From NCBI RefSeq assembly GCF_018861315.1, contig NZ_JAHLDL010000005.1:62001-126000 (forward strand): a stretch of 64,000 nucleotides of DNA, in the 5' to 3' direction. Below, in pieces: positions 62,286-64,000 of the stretch. The stretch comes from Clostridium bowmanii (GTDB taxonomy: Bacteria > Bacillota > Clostridia > Clostridiales > Clostridiaceae). A model generated the notes under the pieces. That model made no database searches. It saw only the letters and a list, made by a program, of their open reading frames with translations, and was not told the origin of the DNA. Positions within the stretch are counted from its first letter, which is position 1, and each line of letters starts with the position of its first letter. Made by a program: the position numbers and the translations under genes.

Positions 62286-63002
62286 ATGCATAAGAAAATA
62301 ATTGCATTATGTTTAGTTTGTAGTGTATTTGGTAGCACTACTGCTTTTGCAACTACAAATACCAAGTCTACACTAAATAATAACAATTCAATTCAGGCTA
62401 CTACTAGCACTATTGTACCACCAGCTGTAACTCAAGCTGTACCTCAAACGACACTTGAAACTGCACCTTCTGAATTAATTGGATTAGACAAATATATAAC
62501 TAGAAATTCTAATGGAACATTAACATTAGATGTAAGTAAGGCTATTAAAAGCAGTTATCAAAGTAAAACTGTTAATGGGTTAGCAGCACATCTTGATGTT
62601 TTAAACAAACTTATTAAATCTGGTGAATTAGTAACTGATAATAATTTAAATATAAATATAACAAATAAAGCTACTACTAACAGTGATTTATCTGCTGTAA
62701 CTATGGCGGCAGACGTAGGCGTTACAGTTACACATTATTTTTGGTGGGGATATAACAGATATTTAAGTAATAATACCGTTCATAAAGTAGTTGGTAACTT
62801 AAATGGGATAGGTGGTGTTGGAGGAACTTACGGGGCAGTATGCGGAATTATAGGTGTAGTAAGTCCAGTATCCCTTGTAGCAGAAATCTTAACAAGTGGC
62901 TATATACTATTACTTGCAAATAGAATAGATACTAATAATGTTGGTCGAGGTGTTTGTATTCACATGGCTAATGAGATGGTTTACACAGTTGTTTCACAAT
63001 AA
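62286..63002 (+). CDS. Secreted protein, bacteriocin-like C-terminus
   Basis: A 238-residue protein with a clear signal peptide (KKIIALCLVCSVFGSTTAFA, cleavage likely after AFA). A Thr/Asn-rich, low-complexity stretch follows to about residue 65, then a 75-residue helical part, and a C-terminal domain of about 100 residues: VTVTHYFWWGYNRYLSNN, then a Gly-rich hydrophobic segment (NLNGIGGVGGTYGAVCGIIG) and VGRGVCIHMANEMVYTVVSQ. Secreted Firmicute proteins with a similar WWGYN...GxGV ending exist, function unknown. A membrane-active peptide is possible. AAGGGAGTG precedes the ATG. A small membrane-protein gene follows at once, perhaps its immunity partner. Confidence 0.72.
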   Translation: MHKKIIALCLVCSVFGSTTAFATTNTKSTLNNNNSIQATTSTIVPPAVTQAVPQTTLETAPSELIGLDKYITRNSNGTLTLDVSKAIKSSYQSKTVNGLAAHLDVLNKLIKSGELVTDNNLNINITNKATTNSDLSAVTMAADVGVTVTHYFWWGYNRYLSNNTVHKVVGNLNGIGGVGGTYGAVCGIIGVVSPVSLVAEILTSGYILLLANRIDTNNVGRGVCIHMANEMVYTVVSQ

Positions 63003-63022
63003 CATTATAAAGGAGACATAAT

Positions 63023-63227
63023 ATGGGGAATATTTCATCTACTATAGGATTTATAGTTGTTATAATTCTTGCTATATTTGGGCAAAAACAACCAGCTAGC
63101 AAGTATAAAGGACTTCTAACTAAATTTTGTAATTGCTGTAATCATGGTTATTCTTGCTAGATATGTTCTTTTAACGTTAAATATATCTATATTTAGACTT
63201 TGTCTCATTGGGAAAAATAACAAATAA
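63023..63227 (+). pseudogene. Small two-helix membrane protein with a frameshift
   Basis: AAGGAGAC precedes ATG 63023. The first 35 codons give one membrane helix, STIGFIVVIILAIFGQK, then PASKYKGLLTKF. After a TTTT run near 63124-63128 the original frame turns Cys-rich and stops at 63160, whereas the +1-shifted frame gives a second helix, VIAVIMVILARYVLLTL, and ends at 63227. One extra T explains this. Whole, it would be about 67 residues. Its place directly after a secreted bacteriocin-like gene suggests an immunity protein (inference). Confidence 0.6.
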
Positions 63228-63288
63228 TCCATAAAATACCGTAAATTCAGTTATGAATATTACGGTATTTTATGGATTATTTGTTTTT
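63222..63288. terminator. Very strong terminator with 23-bp stem
   Basis: An arm at 63222-63244 (AAATAATCCATAAAATACC...) pairs perfectly with 63260-63282, followed by GTTTTT. On the other strand an A-tract is also present, so it may serve the convergent gene as well. Confidence 0.88.
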
Positions 63289-63331
63289 AGTAGTTGTAAT
63301 GCTTAATTAGAATATTGTATATTATAACGCA

Positions 63332-63595
63332 TTAATGATTTGAGTATATCATATACATAAGATAAGCAAATTGAATAATCACTATTAAAAAGAAACTGAT
63401 AAGCATTGTAGTTTTCTTTTGTTTATCAATATTTTCTCCATTCTCAATAATTCGTCTATTTACAATGCCTACTATTGTTAGTAACAATATAAAGGCATAT
63501 GCCCTTTCGCTTATTGCATACATAACCATAATGAAAGTAATTATATTTATAACAACTACCGATATTACTGGGTTTTTACATATCATTGACTTCAT
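63332..63595 (-). CDS. Small membrane protein of unknown function
   Basis: An 87-residue protein with three hydrophobic segments: NPVISVVVINIITFIMVMYA, AYAFILLLTIVGIVN and TMLISFFLIVIIQFAYLMYM, joined by a charged loop (RRIIENGENIDKQKK). I do not recognise a family. GGGGGAAAG precedes the ATG on the minus strand. It is convergent with the secreted protein unit and shares its terminator. Small proteins of this kind near bacteriocin-like genes are sometimes immunity factors, but nothing in the sequence shows that here. Confidence 0.65.
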   Translation of the reverse strand: MKSMICKNPVISVVVINIITFIMVMYAISERAYAFILLLTIVGIVNRRIIENGENIDKQKKTTMLISFFLIVIIQFAYLMYMIYSNH

Positions 63596-63762
63596 AATCT
63601 TTCCCCCCCACTAATTCATAATATTTTACAATGCCGACTTAAATCTATAGAAATTATAGCACATTTTGTATATATTTACATTATTATATTCCTACAATGG
63701 TAAATATATTCAAGTTTGAATTTTAAAAGCATTGCTTTTAATAGCCTCCAAATCCTCATTAG

Positions 63763-64000
63763 CTAATGATTTTTACAGATTGCATATAATTTTGATTTCG
63801 GTTGGTCAAGAAGATATTCTCTTCTGCTAAAACTTTTAACCCCATCTTCTTCGTCAAACTTGAAATATTTATTGCTTGTTGCTATCCGTATTTTTTCTGT
63901 TTGGGCTTTTAAAATGCCTATGTACCTTGTTGAAGGCTTTGGCAATACCAGTTCTTTTTTATTGATGTCGGCAACAGTATATTCCCTCTCTGTATTTACT
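63763..64000 (-). CDS. Hypothetical protein, 5' end outside window
   Basis: On the minus strand the frame is open from the window edge: NTEREYTVADINKKELVLPK, then PSTRYIGILKAQTEKIRIAT, FDEEDGVKSFSRREYLLDQ and a stop at 63763. I do not recognise the family. The protein is soluble and charged. Only about 79 residues are visible, so length and start are unknown. Confidence 0.5.
   Translation of the reverse strand, partial: VNTEREYTVADINKKELVLPKPSTRYIGILKAQTEKIRIATSNKYFKFDEEDGVKSFSRREYLLDQPKSKLYAICKNH

Noticed and set aside
1-64000. CRISPR arrays, tRNA or rRNA genes
   Set aside because: No regularly spaced repeats, tRNA-like cloverleaf ends or rRNA-like conserved stretches were seen in reading the window; a dedicated search was not possible.

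Overview
The window reads as chromosome of a low-GC anaerobic Firmicute, most likely Clostridium sensu stricto. The support is AT-rich codon use, strong AGGAGG-type ribosome sites, selenium-type molybdenum hydroxylase genes, rubredoxin/flavodiiron oxygen defence, and IS and Tn3 elements of clostridial type. The species cannot be named from the sequence. No rRNA, tRNA or CRISPR array was seen.

Region 1 (1-13.7 kb) is a purine/nitrogen catabolic locus. It holds the 3' part of a selenium-dependent xanthine dehydrogenase, its maturation genes (yqeC, mocA, yqeB, an XdhC-like and a MoeA-like protein), diaminopropionate ammonia-lyase and a hydantoinase-type amidohydrolase. It then passes through decayed genes (an ABC ATPase/permease pair, an AllH remnant, a cut cyclase) around an intact AllG and an NCS2 permease. 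Region 2 (13.8-18.7 kb) is a three-subunit molybdenum hydroxylase plus an orphan FAD subunit. Region 3 (18.7-23.3 kb) is a sigma-54 activator followed by a candidate -24/-12 promoter driving isoaspartyl dipeptidase and a YfcC transporter. Region 4 (23.3-36 kb) carries lrgAB, pyruvate carboxylase, a Rieske flavoprotein, a diguanylate cyclase and an O2/NO defence set (NADH:rubredoxin-type reductase, flavodiiron protein broken by a stop codon, rubredoxin, ferredoxin) with Crp/Fnr-like palindromes.

Region 5 (36-41.5 kb) is nested mobile DNA. An IS1634-like element with a 6-bp target duplication sits inside a recombinase remnant, beside a decayed IS21-type element that abuts a complete IS3-type element.

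Region 6 (42-57.7 kb) is the most interesting part: a long co-directional chemosensory operon with no membrane receptor. It encodes a soluble receptor with two signalling tips, two proteins each made of three CheW domains, CheB, CheR, three small response regulators, a kinase-less Hpt/P2-like/STAS protein, a HEAT-repeat protein, a CheA with two Hpt domains and no evident P2, and a ParA-type ATPase. I infer a cytoplasmic array that is positioned or partitioned by ParA. The operon's last regulator is cut at a perfect palindrome, on the other side of which lies an opposed stub of a Ku gene.

Region 7 (58.2-64 kb) is a Tn3-family transposon with intact transposase but a nonsense-mutated tyrosine recombinase, then a secreted bacteriocin-like protein, a frameshifted two-helix membrane protein and two unassigned genes.
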